Positions 62,709 through 64,000 of a stretch of DNA of 64,000 bases are shown here, in pieces (within the stretch, counting starts at the first letter, position 1; every line of letters starts with the position of its first letter). The notes below the pieces were generated by a model. The model saw only the letters and a list, made by a program, of their open reading frames with translations. It made no database searches and was not told the origin of the DNA. A program made the position numbers and the translations under genes. This DNA comes from Cryobacterium sp. BB307 (lineage in GTDB: Bacteria; Actinomycetota; Actinomycetes; Actinomycetales; Microbacteriaceae): the NCBI RefSeq assembly GCF_012274275.1, contig NZ_JAANZA010000001.1, positions 868,001 through 932,000 of the forward strand, written 5' to 3'.

Positions 62709-63875
62709 ATGGGCAGGATGCTGCCGGCGGGCATCATCCTGCCCTTCGCCGTTTTCTGGCAGACCTTCGATCGCTCACTCGTGCTGCCGCTCGTCCCGGT
62801 GGTGGCGCGAGAGTTCGGGACCTCGATCGCGGCAGCCGGTTCGGCGATCACGCTGCACGCGCTCGCCTACGCGATCCTGCCGCTGCTGTGGGGTCCGCTC
62901 TCGACCCGGTGGGGTCGCGTCCGGGTACTGACGGTGTCGACCGCGATCGGTGCGATTGCGAGTTTGGCGAGTGCCGTGGCACCGGACATCGTGACGTTCG
63001 TCATCGCGCGTGCGCTGGCGGGCATTGCATTCGCGGCGACGTTCCCCGCGGTGCTGGTGTACTTCGGCGACACCGTGCCGCTCGGCCGACGCTCGGCCGC
63101 GATGTCCAACCTCGCGACAGCCGCCGCCTTGGGTATCGCCGCGGGGGTCCTCGGCGCGGGGGCGATGGCGGAATGGACCTCCTGGCGGTTCATCTTCGGC
63201 GGCTTCGCGGTTGTCGCTGCCCTGCTGGTCCCCGCGCTCGCGACACTGCCTCCGGCCGGTGACCACCGGGGAGAGCGGGTGCGCTCGCAGCTGGCGAGTC
63301 TGGTGCGCAACCGGTGGGCGCTGTGGCTGTACACGCTCACCGCGCTGGAGGGGTTCCTGCTCATCGGCGTCTTCAACCTGCTGCCGGTGGTGCTGCAGCA
63401 GACCGGCGAGGGCGTGTTCGTGTCGGGGCTCGTAACCGCGTCGTTCGGTGTCGCGGTCGTCGTTGTCAGCCAACTCATGAAGCTCGTCGTCGGACGAACC
63501 CCGGCGTGGCTGCTCATGCTTGCGGCCGGTGTGACGGCGGTCGCGGCGTTCGCGGTGATGGTGGCCGGGGTGTCGCTGCTTGCGGTGCTCATCGGCGCGA
63601 CATTCATCGGCGTCGCGTGGGCGCTCGGTCACACGACCCTGCAGACCTGGATGACGGATGCTGCGGCCGACGCGCGTGCGCTGGGCATGACATTCTTCGC
63701 GATCTCGCTCATGGCGGGCGCATCGCTTGGTGCCGCGGCCGGGACCATGGCCGCGGACCAGCATGCATTCGGATCTCTTTTCGCCATCTCGCTCGCCGGT
63801 GCCGTGGTATTCGGCGTCGCCGGCACACTGTCGAGGGCCCGCTACCGCCCCGCGGCAGAGCGCACCCCATGGTGA
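62709..63875 (+). CDS. MFS transporter
   Basis: 388 residues, about twelve membrane helices; MFS motif A-like WGPLSTRWGRVRVL between helices 2 and 3, and a cytosolic loop near 188-200 (PAGDHRGERVRSQ). Could import the substrate or export an intermediate of the bicupin operon. ATG 62709 after AAGGAAC. Direction and cargo unknown. Confidence 0.9.
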   Translation: MGRMLPAGIILPFAVFWQTFDRSLVLPLVPVVAREFGTSIAAAGSAITLHALAYAILPLLWGPLSTRWGRVRVLTVSTAIGAIASLASAVAPDIVTFVIARALAGIAFAATFPAVLVYFGDTVPLGRRSAAMSNLATAAALGIAAGVLGAGAMAEWTSWRFIFGGFAVVAALLVPALATLPPAGDHRGERVRSQLASLVRNRWALWLYTLTALEGFLLIGVFNLLPVVLQQTGEGVFVSGLVTASFGVAVVVVSQLMKLVVGRTPAWLLMLAAGVTAVAAFAVMVAGVSLLAVLIGATFIGVAWALGHTTLQTWMTDAAADARALGMTFFAISLMAGASLGAAAGTMAADQHAFGSLFAISLAGAVVFGVAGTLSRARYRPAAERTPW

Positions 63876-63887
63876 GTAGACAGGGTT

Positions 63888-63939
63888 GTGTACAGTGACA
63901 GTTCATGTCAATGTGCAGTCCGACTTGACACTTGCGCAA
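63888..63939 (+). promoter_or_regulatory. Promoter/operator region running off the window
   Basis: GTGTACAGTG (63888-63897) plus ACAGTTCA repeats the site at 56890-56908; TTGACA (63925-63930) and TTGCGCAA (63932-63939) follow. No start codon with a ribosome site is seen before 64000, so a further plus-strand gene of the same regulon probably begins outside. Confidence 0.45.
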
Positions 63940-64000
63940 TCGGTTGCTTGACTCTCCGAAACAAGTAATTCCCTGGCCCGACCCCGACGATGTGGAAGGT

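Noticed and set aside
42308..63875. Island inserted by a phage or integrative element
   Set aside because: No integrase, transposase, attachment-site repeat or tRNA at either edge; base composition and codon use look like the rest of the window by eye.

Overview
The window is a contiguous piece of a high-GC Gram-positive chromosome, most likely a member of the Microbacteriaceae (Actinobacteria). Reasons: high GC with frequent GTG and TTG starts; mycothiol synthase (MshD), CarD, a GlnR-like regulator, SenX3/RegX3 and PhoU; a fused IspDF; a ZTP riboswitch before glyA-folD; an N-terminal ferritin/VIT fusion; and many TANNNT boxes lying 6-7 nt before start codons (leaderless promoters). No rRNA, prophage, insertion sequence or CRISPR array was seen. 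One tRNA gene (Lys, TTT) is present.

Layout. 1-3.3 kb: the end of an ABC exporter gene, a secreted alpha-amylase, an alkyltransferase-like protein and a GNAT acetyltransferase. 3.4-8.7 kb: isocitrate dehydrogenase, an Hsp20 gene with both a HAIR-like and a CIRCE operator, and a large secreted subtilase. 8.7-13.5 kb: nagA, a YrdB-like membrane protein, purU, and a ZTP riboswitch controlling glyA-folD (one-carbon and purine metabolism). 13.5-18.6 kb: a lipoprotein, the Leloir genes galT-galK (minus strand) with divergent galM, and an iron-efflux-type ferritin/VIT fusion. 18.6-21.3 kb: a cation antiporter, tRNA-Lys, an unknown protein and two intergenic stretches full of palindromic repeats.

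21.3-37 kb is a phosphate block: ppk, mutT1, a second pstS, pstS-pstC-pstA-pstB, then (after mshD-glnR, ygfZ and gpmA) phoU divergent from senX3-regX3. PHO-box-like direct repeats (GTTCACC with 11-nt period) lie before pstS1, phoU and ppk. This suggests that the RegX3/PhoP-type regulator encoded here controls uptake, polyphosphate synthesis and its own negative partner PhoU. 37-42.3 kb is core again: lipoprotein, carD, ispDF, cupin, cysS and rlmB-like.

42.3-63.9 kb looks like an accessory catabolic island. It holds three paralogous ketopantoate-reductase-like enzymes, a Dabb protein, an operon of VOC dioxygenase-like, cupin, 3-hydroxyisobutyrate-dehydrogenase-like and FAH-family enzymes beside a GntR regulator, a branched-chain-amino-acid-type ABC importer ending in a LacI regulator, an amidohydrolase-alcohol dehydrogenase pair, a second LacI regulator, and an operon of bicupin, SDR lacking YxxxK, M24-fold protein lacking a metal-ligand Asp, and an MFS transporter. 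A recurring 10-bp motif near CACTGWACAC / GACTGAACAG sits in at least six of its promoter regions, which suggests that the blocks are one regulon. The substrate cannot be read from the sequence. I regard this island as the best candidate for an undescribed pathway in the window.
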